Notes: generated by a model not told the origin, from the sequence alone. Numbered from the stretch's first letter, positions 20,197 through 35,100 are shown. The stretch: DNA of 64,000 bases from Calamus simplicifolius (GCA_900491605.1 UESW01004238.1:1210615-1274614); one strand, 5' to 3'. Program-made: numbers and translations.

Positions 20197-23100
20197 GTAC
20201 ATTTGAAAACATTATTGCAGAAAGGTGTTTAAGTGGGGAATAACAAAACAACCATGCCAACTATTACTTTGATAAATAAAGCATAGATTATATGTATATG
20301 TTTATGATTTGGGCTACGCTCGGGCCATAACAAATTTGCACCAGACCAAGTTTGGACCAGCCATTTTTGGCCTGACTGCAAGCTGGGCTGATGCCTCGGG
20401 CTGCAATTTTAAACCCCCGCCCAACTTAAGCCAAGCCCAACCCGACCCATGCCCACCCCTACTAGCAGGTCAGGTTGAAGATTACCATCCCAAAAGAGGA
20501 TGCTGCACAAATAAGTGGAATATTTATGTTAACAAAAGCAAATGATGATACTCAAAATTAGTATATTATAGTGTATATCACCAATTAAAACAGTTCATGG
20601 ACTTTATTATGCACCAGAATGGAGATGTCACATTGGAATTTATATACATTAAAATATAAGAACTAATTTATTTTTTAAAGTTCATCTCAAGATTTAGTGA
20701 ATGCTAACTGCAGATAAATGTTATAAATTATGAACAGTTCAATAAAGGATGACTGAAAATAACAATGTTGTATATCCATGCCCTTTACAATAGATGCCAA
20801 ATAGTAAGGAGCTATGTGTCCTTTCCTCTCATAGATCCTTAGTCATTGAGATACCTTAGGATTCACTCCTTCAGGTTCTCTTTCTTGCTGGCTAATGATT
20901 CACTGTTTAGGAGCCTTATACAGCTTGAATCAGTCCAGCAATTCTGAATATCAAGTGTCAAATATGTAGAGCACATGTATCTCAATCCCCTTGCATCCTA
21001 CAGCAAGTGTTTTTATATTCTGCCTTTTTAATGCCTTACTACTTTGGGTTGTTGTTTCATAAGAGCTTGCCTTAGCTACTTTAAGCAGGAGTGGCCATGC
21101 ATTGGGCTGTGAGTGCAGAGATACAGATCTCTGTAGAAAATTTAGAATCAAAAGCACTCAAGGAATAGGTGCTGAAGTGAGTTTATAAGAGATTTCAAAC
21201 ATAGACGACCAAGAGTTGGTGTTCTGGAACAATTTAGCTAGTGGTAAATATTTGGAATTTGGGGGAAATCCAGCAAATATATTGGAAGCACAGAAAGAGT
21301 TATGAGAACCAAAAATTAGGAATAAAATAACAAAACTAAAAGAGTAAGCATTTTGAGTTTGATCCAAAAAGCTCATAACAATGAAAAAAAAAACTCCTGA
21401 TTCATCATATATGTTGGGTTAAGATTGAAAGCTTATTGGACTTTGGAGAACCACCCAATGTGCCTTTCCTTGGAGCAAGTGTCTAGGAAACAATTTTTTT
21501 TTTTTGTGGGAAATGCATGCAGCTTAAGGCTTTAAGGCTGGCTCCACATGGTCAGCCTTGAAGACCATCCCATCATATGTTATAGTAGATTTGTAGAAGA
21601 TACATTATGTATGACAGTAGATTTGGAACAAATAATAATTCTCTCATTGGATGAGAGTCTCAATTCAAACTTAAAGATGACCACTTTGCATAATCATCCT
21701 TATCCTAATTGCCCCTCTCTTTATCTTATCTCTCCCTCCAAATTGTCTTTTTTCACTAAATGTACATTTGTACATACTTGAATGACACTGTGGAGGAAAC
21801 AACAAAGATGGGAAAAGGAAAAAGAAAACGAGAGGATAAAGAGTGAAGAGGAGTAAAACAAGAGAAGAAAGCAATCTCTTGATAAGAATTGAAAATACTT
21901 TTGACAGGCATCAAGCACAATGAGAAGGTAAAACCCAAGGGTACACCAAACTCTAGTTCTTCTCTCTTTCCCTTCTTTCAGCAGTTTTCAGATCTTCTCT
22001 CATTTCTTTCCTTGATATTTTCATTTCATTTATTAGGCTAAGGAACAAAAGGAGTGGAACTATCCTTTTGTTGGGCTAGAAACTATGTTTCTTTCCTTCA
22101 TTGGCTTAAAATTACACAAAACACAAGACTGAAGCAACCTAGCAAAACACAGGAAATGTGAAAAATCATGTCCATGGAGGGTCAGACCATGTCAAATGTT
22201 TTGTGTCAAGTCCACATTGCAACGTCACAAAAAACCTAAGAATTGCCATCGCTGTGCAACACTGATTTCTAGATGCTACTATTGGATGCATGTTTAAGCA
22301 CTAAAATACCACCGTGGATAGAGCAGTATCTACCAATTTTCAGACTCCCTGACCTAACGTGGAACCTTTGCCTTCTGAGGTTTTATTTGGACTTTGGATT
22401 ATCACATTGTGCCATAACATTCTGGTTGAGATTAAAGATGTCATAGAATTATGTATCAACATATTTGACATGATAAAACTTTATTGTAATATTGTATGAT
22501 TCTGTCCCTAAAAGTATTAATTTGATTTATATGGTTACCTAAATGTCCATTTTGTCTCTGCATATTTGCTTGGGGGTTGCATGATACTAGTATCTACATC
22601 CATGGTTATCAAAATGGCAGCTTAAGCAGCTAAACATCACCTAGTTGTTTAAGAACTAGCCTATTAAACACTTCTTAGTCACCATACAAAAGAAAGATTA
22701 TAATCTAGAACAAGAAGCAAAGATATCAAGACAGAATTAAAAAAAGTTCTTGCCAGATATTACCATAAAAAAGTTGAACAATTCATATTACCTTAAGCAA
22801 GAAATGGCTAGAGACCTTGTCTTCTTCTTCTCGAGTCCGCAAACCCTAAACAAAATATAAAAGTTTAACAAATCTAGAAGAATCTCTAGAAAAGAGAGAA
22901 CAATAAGCACATAACAAATCTAGAAGAATCTATAGAAAAGAGAGAACAATAAGCATATACCTTCAATAAAGTAACATCTGAGGTCCACATACGATCGCAT
23001 ATCCGTGTTGACAAGTAAAATCTGTATGGTTGTGACGAAAACATTAATGCGAGGATGGAGGAGGAAAGAGCCAAGAAACATTAAATTGTTTAAGAAATAT

Positions 23101-26100
23101 ACACTACACAATTAGGTATAACACAATGAAAAGCAAAGAAAACTAAGTGATGACATATATCACAAAAACCATAGTTATAGGCATAGCCATGAAGCGTTGC
23201 CCTGACAATTTGGAGTCAGTTTTATGCCTCCTTATTTTCTTGTCATCTTTTTATGAATGACAACCTCAAATTGTACTGCAAGCTATTATAATCCATTCTC
23301 AAAACTTTTATCCACCCTAGCTTAGATCTTTCCCTCATGCGTAGACCATCTCAATTAGTTATCAACATTTTATTCTCTAGCGGCTCCACTTCTACACCTC
23401 CTTTGATAGATGCTAATTCCTTGTCCTATCCTTCAAGGTTCCACAACATCTCTGTCCCAACATTCTCATTTCTACAATGCAAAATTGCTTGCTTGGGGAC
23501 ACATTATTTGGAATGTTCTGCAAGTCTGAACCACACAGTGATGTTAGTTTATTGCTTTTTTCATAAATCACAAGACACATGTTGATCACATTACACACCA
23601 ATGTCGCCAACCAGTTTAACCACCCAATAAAAGTTCTTATTTGTCTTTATCTCTCAAATCTTTTATGATAGAATTGCAATATTTAAGTCAATTACGCTAG
23701 GTGACTAGGGTATCTCTTGGCTACTATTTTGATAGAGGTCTTCCTTGAGCTACTTTTGGTCATGGAATTTGCATTCCATATGCTCTTTTTTTCATCCTAA
23801 TGATTTTAACCCTTACCTTCCATATGTTCATATCAGCAAATTCAACCCTTCTTTTTCTTGTCAATGGATACTATATTATTGATGCAAACAGGGTTGTAAT
23901 GAAATATATGGACAAGTTGGACGCACGAAAAGTAGCCAAACCGAAGCAAGGACGAAGAGAAGTTGTTTGAGAGCAAGCTAGTTAGTTTCCTAAATTATTT
24001 TATTTCCTATAGCTTTTTAGTTTCCTAAATTATTTTATTTCCTATAGATTTTAGTTTCCTAAATTATTTTATTTTCTATAGACTATAAATAGTTGTTTTA
24101 GGGTTTTTGAGACGGAGGATCAATTTTATTAAAAGTTGAAAAATTCATCTTGAGAGAGGTTTTCTCTGAATCGCTTGCGAGTGATTGTTTATCTTAGAGT
24201 TCAGTCATTGTTATTGAATTCTTATTTATTCCAACGCTTTCGCACTGCGTCAGATTGGTATCGGAGCAAGGTGAGTTCCTGCAAGATGTCTTCTGGCAAT
24301 GACGTCGACGGCGATCACACTCATGATGGTGCTCATGATGCGAGAGTTCAAGGGCTGATCAACCGGTTATAAGGACGGAGATAAATGTTATGGATCGAAG
24401 ATTGAGGCGGGTAGAGCAGCTTGTCGAGACTTTGATCGGGCGATTTGATGCTATGGAGGTCGCTAATAATAGGGGTAGGATTGACGATGGAAGACGACCT
24501 AGGCCACGAGAAGATTATGATATTCCAATCAATGAACCCATCCGTGCAAATCGAAGGGAACAGATCTTTGATGTTGATTCAGAGGAAGAGGCTTTGGGGT
24601 TTGAGAGGAGGCAACCACCTATGAGGGGTGGCTATGGTGAAGGAAGAAACCAAAGGGAGTACCGCGATTATGATGATTATGATTACTCCGATGGAGAGGA
24701 TTACCACCTAAGGGTAGATCTTCCCTATTTCAACGGTACGTTTAATATCGAAGAATTTCTTGATTGGCTGGCGAAGGTGGAGAGGTTCGTTGATTACAAG
24801 GATGTGCCAGAAGAACGTAGGGTGAAAACGGTGGCGTCCAGGTTGAAGGGTGGTGCTTCCGCTTGGTGGGAGAGAGTGCAGAGTAGGCGATTGAGAGAAG
24901 AAAGACAACCCGTGCGAACATGGATCTGCATGAAGCAACTAATGAAAGGTGAGTTTCTTCCCCCTGATTATGAACAGATACTTTCCAACAGTACCAACGA
25001 TGCTGCCAAGGGTGTGAACCGTCCACGAATATACTGCTGAATTTATGCGATTAGCTGAGCGCAATGATTTGAGGGAAAGTGAGGGGCAACAAGTGGCTAG
25101 GTATGTTGATGGATTAAAGTTGCAGATCAGAGATAAAATTAGGATCATAATATTGAGGAGCATGTGTGAGGCTAAAAATATGGTATTACGGGCTGAACTC
25201 ATGCTGAACAATAAGAACACCAGATTTGATGGTGGTGGGCGTAGATATGGCTTTGATAGGGCTGAACGTAGTGGAACCAGCAGGGTGGTTGATGATAAAG
25301 AGAAGAGTGCTGCAGAGAAGCCGAATAGTAGTGGTGAGAAGAAGAATGAAAGGGCTATGGAGAAGTGACCGATGGAATCTAAGGAAGACCAGAAGCAATC
25401 CAACCCATATGCAAAACCCATCCTGGGAAAGTGTTACCGCTGCAATCAACCGGGACATAGATCCAATGAGTGCCCAAGCCGAAGAGCTGTCAATATGTTA
25501 GAGCGAGAAGAGGAGGAAGATATTTGTTGTGATCCTAATGGAGATGAAGAGTACTTTGGGAAGGATTATGAAGAACATGAGCCCTCATATGTGATCACGA
25601 GGCTCATGTTAACGCTAAAACAGGAAGATAGCACTCAACACCACCAGTTGTTTCATACCAGGTGCACGATTGGTGAAAGAATGTTTGATCTAATCGTGGA
25701 TAGTGGGAGTAACGAAAACATCATCAGCAGGTAGGTGGTTAGAAATTGCAATTACCAGTAGAGAAGCACCTTAATCCATATACCATTGGATGGATTAAGG
25801 CCGCTGAGAAGATTGATGTTCAAGAAAGGTGTAGGGTGCCCTTTTCCATTGGAAAATATAGCGATGAAGTCTACTGTGACATAGTAGACATGGATGCTTA
25901 TCATCTTCTATTCGAGCGCCCATGGCAGTTTGATGTGGATGCCAAACATTCTGGTAAAGAGAATCTCTACAGGTTAGCGAACGATGGTAAGAGATACACA
26001 CTATTACCTCTTAAAGTAGCGCTATGTCCTAAAGGCTCTAAGCCTGAAAGACGGTCTTTCCTATCCATTGTGAGCTCAGAGAAAGAAGTAGAGGAAGATA

Positions 26101-29100
26101 TGAAGGAGACCAAGGAGGTGCATGCCTTGGTGGTGAAGAATGTACTGAAGGTAGAGGAGATTGTTGACGAAGTTCCTGAGGTAGTGAAGGGGTGTTAGAA
26201 GAAATCAAGGAAGTGACTTTAGATGACTTACCTGAGGGGCTTCCTCCTTTGAGAGACATACAGCACTAGATCGATTTGGTGCCGGGGGCAAGCCTTCCTA
26301 ACTTACCACATTACAGGATGAGCCCCAATGAAACGAAAATCCTTCAGGAGAAGGTTCAAGAATTGCTAGACAAAGGCTTCATCAGGGATAGCCTGAGTCC
26401 ATATGCTGTACCAGCCCTGCTCGCTCCCAAGAAGGATGGGAGCTGGAGGATGTGTGTTGATAGTAGGGCTATCAACAGGATCACCATTGGGTATTAGTTC
26501 CCAATACCCCGTATTGAAGACATGCTTGACAGGTTGAGTGGGGCAGTCATCTTTTCTAAGATAGACTTGAGGAGCGGATATCACCATATTAGAGTAAGGC
26601 CAGGCGATGAATAAAAGACTGCCTTCAAGACAAAGGAAGAATTATATGAATGGCCAGTGATGCCGTTTTGTCTCAGCAACGCACCTAGCACCTTCATGCG
26701 TGTTATAAATCAGGTACTTAAACCCTTTATTAGCAAATTCGTGGTAGTGTACTTTGATGATATATTGATTTATAGAAAGTCTGAGAACGAGCACATTGAC
26801 CACTTGAGGAGTGTATTGGCTGTATTAAAGGAGCATAAATTATATGCTAATTTGAAAAAGTGTATGTTTATATCTAAAAGGCTATTGTTTCTGGGGTTTG
26901 TGGTAAGTGGTGATGGCATTACTGTGGATGAAGGGAAAGTGAAAGCCATTAGAGAGTGGCCTAATCCCAAAACTGTGACTGAGTTGAGAAGCTTCTTGGG
27001 ATTGGTCAGTTTTTACCGGCGCTTTATCAGGCATTTTAGCACCATTGCTGCTCCTTTGACAGAGTGTCTGAAGAAAGGGAAGTCTAATTGGAGTGAAGAA
27101 GCTGAAGCCGGGTTTGCCCTTTTGAAAGAGAAGTTGTGTAGTGCCCCTGTGTTGGCATTACCTGACTTTGATAAGTTGTTCACAGTTGATTGTGATGCTA
27201 GCGGAGTAGGAATTGGAGCTGTATTCTCCCAGGAAAAGAGACCAATCGCTTCTATAGCGAAAAGCTCTGTGATGCTAGAAGAAACTGGTCCACCTATGAC
27301 AAGGAGTTCTATTCGGTGGTAAGAGCATTAAGAGTGTAGGAACATTATTTAGTGGATAAGGAATTTGTTTTATATTCGGATTGTGGGCTTTAAAGCACTT
27401 GAGTAATCAAAACATGATTAGCAAGGATATGCATGCTAGATGGATCCAGTTTTTGCAAAGGTTCCTTCAAACAAATGTATAAGTCTAGAACCCAAAATAG
27501 AGTTGCAGACGCTCTGAGCAGGAGGGCAGATGTGTTAACTGTGATTAGTGCTGAGGTTATCAGGTTTGAACAGATGAAGGAATTGTATGCTGGAGACAGT
27601 AATTTTGGTGAGATAGGGGCAAGTGTGGTAGTAGGGAATACTGTGGGGATTACCATGTACATGAGGGTTATTTGATGAAGGGCAATCAACTATGTATTCT
27701 TCAATCTCTTTAAGAAAAAGTTAATCAGGGACTTGCATGGAGAGGATTGGCAGGCCACCTGGGAAGGGATAAGACCCTTGCAGCTGTAGCTGAACGATAT
27801 TTTTGGCCTCAGTTGAGGAAGGAGGTGTACAAGATTGTTCAGAGGTGCTATACTTGCCAAACATCCAAGGGACATTCTCAAAGTACTGGGTTATATACAC
27901 CCTTGCCAGTACCTGAGAATATTTGGAAGGACCTTTCTATGGACTTTGTTCTGGGTTTGCCTTGTACCCAACGAGGTGCTAACTCTATTTTTGTAGTGAT
28001 TGACAGGTTCTCCAAGATGGCTCACTTCATTCCTTGTAGGAAGACTTTAGATGCCCATGCCATTGCCAAACTGTTTTCCCGGGAGGTCGTGAGATTGCAT
28101 GGAGTACCTAGATCCATCACATCCGACAGAGACACCAAATTCCTCAGCTACTTTTGGAAGACATTGTGGTACATGTTTGATTCCACCTTGAATTATAGCA
28201 GCACGCACCCACAGACATACGGACAAACATAAGCTACCAACAGGACTCTAGGGAATCTCATCAGAAGTATTTGTGAAGAAAAACCACACAATGAAATTTG
28301 TGTTTGCCCCAGGCGGAGTTCGCCTACAACAATTTCGTCCATCGAACCATAGGAAGATCCCCATTCTCCATCATCTATACCAAAGTACCACAACATGCAC
28401 TAGATTTGGTGAAGCTTCCAAAGCTAGCTGAGTACAGCATACCGGCTAAACACATGGCAGAGCATTGGCAAAGCACTTCAGAAGAGGTCAAAGCAAAGAT
28501 TGAGAAAGCCAACGCCAAGTACAAGGAGATAGCTGACAGAAGACGGAAGGAACAACTCTTTGAGGTAGGGGATCAGGTGATGGTCTTTCTCAGGAAAGAG
28601 TGGATTCCCGTGGGTACTTATAACAAGTTACGACCACGAAAGTATGAACCTTACAAGATTGTCCAAAAATAACGATAATGCTTATGTTGTTGATCTTCCT
28701 GCGACTATGGCGATTTCGAGAACTTTCAATGTGGCAGATTTACATCCATTCTTTTCGGACAATACACCTCTATATCCAGATGAGAACTCGGGTCGAGTTC
28801 TTCGCAGGAGGAAGAGAATGATGCAAACAGGGTTGCAATGAGATATATGGACAAGTTGGATGCACGAAAAGCAGCCAAACTGAAGCAAGGACGAAGAGAA
28901 GTTGTTTGAGAGCAAGACTAGTTAGTTTCCTAAATTATTTTATTTCCTATAGCTTTTAGTTTCCTAAATTATTTTATTTCTTATAGCTTTTAGTTTCCTA
29001 AATTATTTTATTTCCTATAGCTTTTTAGTTTCCTAAATTATTTTATTTCCTATAGACTATAAATAGTTGTTTTAGAGTTTTTGAGACGGGGGATCAATTT

Positions 29101-32100
29101 TATTAAAAGTTGAAAAATTCATCTTAAGAGAGGTTTTCTCTGAATCGCTTGCGAGTGATTGTTTATCTTGGAGTTCAGTCGTTGTTATTGAATTCTTGTT
29201 TATTCCAACGCTTTCGCACTGCGTCAATGATACATGGCATGCTACATATTCTTGAATATCAATAAAAAGTTCACCTACAACAAACATTAAGACAAAGTCT
29301 TAAAGGGAGGTGAGGTAGCACTACACTAGCAGCTAATATGAACCCATTATAATTGAAGATGTTGTTGTCTCCCTAGAAGTGCTCCAATCACTTGTGGCTG
29401 TACTAGCTATTTTTTTCCAACAAGTTCAATGCAATGATTGCACATTTTTCCTCCTTAGTGCCCAAAAAATTATGTCTTTTTGTGCCTTCAAATAATGTTT
29501 TAAATCTTGTGAAACAAAGGTGCCATAGTTTTTTCATGAAACAAGCCGCTTCGCGTCCTGTCCTTTCCCAATCTCCAATCTAATCAAATGTTTCGGTAGT
29601 TGCTTTAGATGTTTTTTCTTAAAAAATTATTTGTGAAGCTTTAGTATTTTGTTCGATTTTTGAACATATTTGAACTTCAAAATTTATATTTTATAATAAA
29701 TTAAATCTATTTAAAAGCAGTAATATAACACATTATGATCAAGATAGGATGAAATGAAATAGCTGAAATCAACCCCAGATGGCCATCTCGTCCCCTATCC
29801 CACTAATACCTAAATCAAAGCCTTCAAATGGTTTCCCTAAGTCCATAGGTATCATTTGTGGACATCTCTTTCCTCTACATCTTTCCATCAACAATCTGAG
29901 TAGAAAAGGTAACATCTATTGCTGATTGTCTTATAAACTAAATTGCTTTCCTATAGCAGATGTTATTTTATTTGATCTTTATACTTTGTACAATGAGTGG
30001 AGCATGAAATTTATCATTTATTCTACAATTAAACTCAAACTCCCAAGCATATCTATGAAGCTGCAAGTCTGGTGTTGTCCATCTCCACAACACTTGCATA
30101 GCACATGCCAAACTCTAGTAGTTGATAACTTTTAATCATTAGGAACTATGAAATCAAGAATGATTTATTAAAGAAATGTTGTATCGTCCACACGGAATGA
30201 ACATATTTTGCTTGATGCTGTCTTGTTTTGCACTGTCACAAGACTTGAAGTACAATAGAAAGAAAAAATTAAAATCATTAACGAGGTTCGAATTTCAATT
30301 AGATGGTAAGGCAGGTGGATGCAACACTCAGAGAGAGAAAGAGATGAGGATATTGAGACACATGTTAATGCAAGAAAAACTTGGGGTGCATCATGAAGTT
30401 ACCAGTTGTATTTTTATCATTTCAAATTACCACATAAAGAGGCAATATATAATTTAAGCATGAGGAAATATCTTTTCTATGCTGCTCTACAGAAGAAAGC
30501 TCCCACGCTCATGTGGCTATAAATGTTTGAGTAAAGTTTCTGTTATGTCCAATAACTTGCTGTCACCTCATGCTTCCTTGTTTTAGTAGGCAATTTTGTG
30601 TCTTGCACAATGTCATGTTATTGAGACTATCATACAGCTGTCAGTCTGTTGTTCTATTCTTTATTATTATATGATCTCCAAGAAAGCCAATAACATTTGC
30701 TCCAGTCCTTAAAGGATGCAATGATATGTTGGGAAAAAAATCATACGCTATCTAGTGATAAGGAATAAAGAAAAGCATACGGTATCTTCTGAGTGCATCT
30801 TAAGAAAAGATACAAAAACACATTATAGCAAGGTCCGCTAAACCGTACCAATAGATCATGCTGGCCGATGACTGGTTTGATAAGGTATTGGTACGTACCG
30901 CACCAAACCATAGTGAACCAATGCCAAGAACAGAGAGGAGAAATGGGAAGGAGAGAAAGGAGAAGAAGAATGGAAAGACAAATCACGTATCTCTAGCATC
31001 CCATGGAGAGGACCACGATGGATGATGGATGACGAGCGACGGATAAGGAATGATGGGCACTGGCAGTGGCAGTGGCAGTGGCAGTGGACAAGGGACTGTG
31101 GATGATGGGTAACAGGCAACAGGCGATGGGCAAAGAGCAACGGATGAAAGGGTTAGGGTTTCATGTGAGAGAGACGGACGCCAAGCGAAAGGACCAAAAC
31201 GAGGGCCTTTTTATAGCTATTAAACAGGTTTAACCCTCACGGAACCCGAACCCGACATCCAAACGTGATTAAGGTCAACCATTTTGAATGGTTGGACCGA
31301 CCTGATTTTCGATTGGTGCAGTTTAGTACACCTTGAACCAACCAGCTCGGAAAGATTGGATCGACCTGATTTTCGATTGGTGCAGTTTGGTACACCTTGA
31401 ACCAACCAGCTTAGAACGGTTTAACTAACGTGAATTAGACGTGCCAAGAATCTGAAACACTATAATACAAAACCATACCAGTCACGGGGATATACTGTAG
31501 TATAGCCCATAACTAGACATGGGTTAGCCAACATAGAAAATACCCATGTAGATACAGGGGAATAAAGCACGCAGAATGGGGGGGTGGAATGTTGCATGAT
31601 ATGGCATGGTATGTATTTGAAGGCCTGAAGCTTTTCACCTAAATAATTTTATTGCATAGACAGTCAAGAAAAAATTCCTTTTTAACATTTAACAACTTAT
31701 TTTGCACTTGCATCATACCATCCTCCTAGCTATTCATGTTGTTGCTGGTAAGTATCACTAAATAAAAACAATTGAATTTACTGTAAAGCTTTAACCATGA
31801 TCTTCTTTGAGAAGAGTGACTTGTAAAGATATAGGATTAGCAATATCTAAATAAAAAAGCAACTTCAATCCAATCTGATGATGATAGAACTTCATGTCCT
31901 AGAGGGAGGGGGGAAGAGAATATAAAAATACCTATGATCCCCATGTTTTGGATGTAAGGTAGCCAGAGATCCAGTAAATCCAACACCTAAAACTGGCAAA
32001 CCTATTCATAGAAAAAATTTCTCAAATGAGTTGCATTTAGCAGAAATATATGATGTTGAAGCATCAATAAGCATGCAAAAAAAAAATTGCATGAATTTTA

Positions 32101-35100
32101 TAGAGTATTTTTGGAATTCAAGAATCTACCAAAGAAAAAGCCTCTCTTAGAATCTTATAATTTCTATGATTGGCTCTTAAATATTTCTTTCAGGCTTATT
32201 GTTACCATAGACAAGGACCTGTGTTATGGGTCTTTAAAATATAAAATCTCAACTTTGAGTTGGACTGATTAAATGCAATATTTGTGGTCACTTCCAAGAT
32301 CAGGTAAGGCATTATTGCAATAATATTGCAATCTCATCAGAAAGGAATACAACATTGCAAAATATTAAAGTCATTTAATAACCATACAATAGAAGTAAGC
32401 TAAATGCTGCAAGTTATGACTACTAATTATGCTTTCCACATTTATAGAAGAAGTCAACTGTGGCCCACATAGAAAATATATGATCTTTAAAAGCTCAAAT
32501 GATGGTTGTAGAACCTGGTCTAGAAATCTTTAATGCACGATTGTATGCTGATAATGCCATTTCCTCAGCAGTTTGTTGGCTGGCAAATTGTGCAGGAACC
32601 TGAATAAAGGACATGCACAAAATTAACTCAAACAAATAAAAAGCTAGACTTCACTATATTTGAATGTAGCCAAGTCCAAAATCCGTCACCTCCTCTACCC
32701 TTGGATCTACACGAATCCCAGAGCCACCTATCTTTTTCATCTTTTTTATCTTTGGGATCCATAAACTGTGTAGATCTAAGGGTGAGGGAGATGACTGGAT
32801 TTAGGTTTGGCTACATTCGACTGTAACTAAGTCTAGCTCAACAAATAAATGCTTGATAATATCATACTTCAAACAAAATTTCTGACATGTAAGAAGCATA
32901 TAAAAGTAAATGATTACATGTTAATTTGTTGGGAAGTGACCAGAAAAAATATTTATAAATAATGATGCTTTGAAGGAAAACTTCAACAGAATAGGAGGGC
33001 AGAAAGCAGGCACACGGCTCAAGAAAATATCAGACATTAATATATTTAGGTAACATTTCCTTGCTATCAAGAAGCATCACACGAAAGCAAAGAGTGTTAT
33101 ATACCATAGCATGCAACAAACAAGATATTTAGGTTGATGGGACCTTTCTAGGATACCATTTTGTTGGTTGCTATATTCTCCTACAAGTTTTAGTGCATAT
33201 AAGACAACAGAATAGTTTCTGAGGAGGCAGCTCCAGAAAATACTCTGCAATACAATGTAGTGACGGTGAAGAATTGCACTTCAATGGAAATGGTTACTCT
33301 ATAATGATTCAAGCAAGATTCCCTATCTTGTGATGGGGTTTTGCACTTGAGAGTGCAATGTAGATTTCAAATGATGTTCTAGGACAGCAAATTAGCTCTT
33401 TTTCATGCATGGATAGGGCTAAAACATAGTTTGCAGTGCAGAAGGATCTACAGACTACCTGCATGCATGGAAAAGTGAATCTGAATGTTAACTAGAGGCA
33501 TGAATTAGAATTATTATTTTGTGAATTGTGGACCTTAAATGAAAGCTTAAGGCAGGAAATTGGCTTCTTATCACACATGGATGGGGAAAAAACCTAATTT
33601 GCATTTGCACAAGGATGTATGGATGCCCTGCATGCATGGAAAAGTGAGTCGAGTATTAGTTTTTGTGTAAATCATACTAACAAGGCAAAAGGATACCACC
33701 AGACCAGCAATCCTTTGACAGTCAAATAAACTTTGTGAGAAAAGCAAATGCTCATTTTTGTTGGAAGATTTTCAGGTACTGAATTGATGGAAGTGTCATA
33801 GACTACTTAAGCATCAAAATTTAGAGTAGATTGATACTTAGTTGCAAAGAGAACATAAAAATCTCAACTATGGATGCCAAAGTTGATCACCACTCCTAGA
33901 TTAAGAGAAGATTTTTCTCTTATGAAGAGGCTGCAGATGACGGACATGCCAGAGTAGATTGAAGCAATGGAGATGAAAATTTACTTCATGCATGTTAATG
34001 CATCTCAATTTATGAGTAGAAGAAAAACATACATGAGAAGATAGGGTATTGATCATGAGGAAACCTTCTTGCCAGCAACCATGGTAAACCAGTAGTATTC
34101 CCTTAGTCATTGCTGCATACTACAATCACAAAAACTGGCACATAATTCTAAGATAGGATCTTCCTTGATAGGATTTTAAATAAAGCCATAAATAGATAAA
34201 GCCAAAGGGATTTGTCTAATGGAGTTGTGGGTATTAAGGATGCAAACTCGCCAAGTCAACAAGGCTCCAAAAAATCTCCTCATCAAGAATACTGGTTTGT
34301 TCAAAATCCTGAGGAAGCTTGTGCTAAGAAAGGCAGTGATCAAGCTATTTTATTATTTTTATGATACGTGGAAGTTACGATGCCTCAACAATGATTCAGG
34401 TTTTCCTTCTACAAAAAAGTAAGGTTTGACCCATTACTTTCCCATTATGGATTAGCCGAGTATCTTATATCCCAAGTATCAAGTATGTAAAGACAATCCA
34501 AATAGGCATATCAGCTTCAGTTAAAATTATATCAGCAAGATTTTACCTATTTTTGCAATGGATCGCTACAAATGGCATAGATACCCTTCAGATGTAACTA
34601 AGATTACTTCTTTAGGATTCAAGTAGTCCCAATTTTAGAGGATATCCATCACAAGAATACAATCCCACTGCCTTCATTGCAGAAAGCTTGAGCAGTCCAT
34701 CTTGCACATCCAACAAGTGCCATTAATATAATGCCCTGACATCAGAATAATCCTGGTAAACTACATTTCCAGTATATGAAATGTAAGTGCTTCAAAGCTA
34801 AAGATTATAAGCCTGTTCTTGTTGATGGGGGGGTTGCTGGTTATTCTTTAAGGTACTGTTTTGTTGTGGAATAGATTTGAAAAAGCATCCCTTATCTTTT
34901 TGGAGGGATAAGCCTATTCAGTAGAACAGGAGCATTTTGGCATTCGGTTGGAAGGATAAGCGCAGGGAATAAGTGCAAAGTTTAGACTGCATTTAATGTT
35001 CATGGGACTTTGAGATATTTTAGATTTTGTCACAAAGATAAAAGGCAATTGGAGGGGTTAACGATAAGCCTATTCCATGATATAATTCTATTCCACCAAA

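Larger units (their letters stand above)
18977..20490. mobile_element. Putative non-autonomous hAT-like element in intron 6
   Basis: GGGGTGGCAATCAGTGGGTTCAGGTCAG near 18977 is mirrored by GTCAGGTTGAAGATTACCATCCC near 20468-20490, giving imperfect inverted ends of the GGGRTGGYAATC type common in hAT-like MITEs. The interior has no transposase. Another element appears inserted near its right end. No clean 8-bp target duplication was seen. Confidence 0.45.
23880..29226 (+). mobile_element. Ty3/gypsy LTR retrotransposon, both LTRs, decayed, in intron 4
   Basis: The 5' LTR (23880-24252) and 3' LTR (28819-29226) are near-identical and bounded by TG...CA. Flanks ATTAT (23875-23879) and ATGAT (29227-29231) are a 5-bp target duplication with one difference. 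A primer-binding site follows the 5' LTR and a purine tract (GCAGGAGGAAGAGAA) precedes the 3' LTR. Domain order gag, protease, reverse transcriptase, RNase H, integrase identifies gypsy. The short LTRs and 5.3-kb size suggest a compact chromovirus-type lineage, but no chromodomain was seen. It is oriented opposite to the host gene. Several stops and frameshifts make it non-autonomous. Confidence 0.95.
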
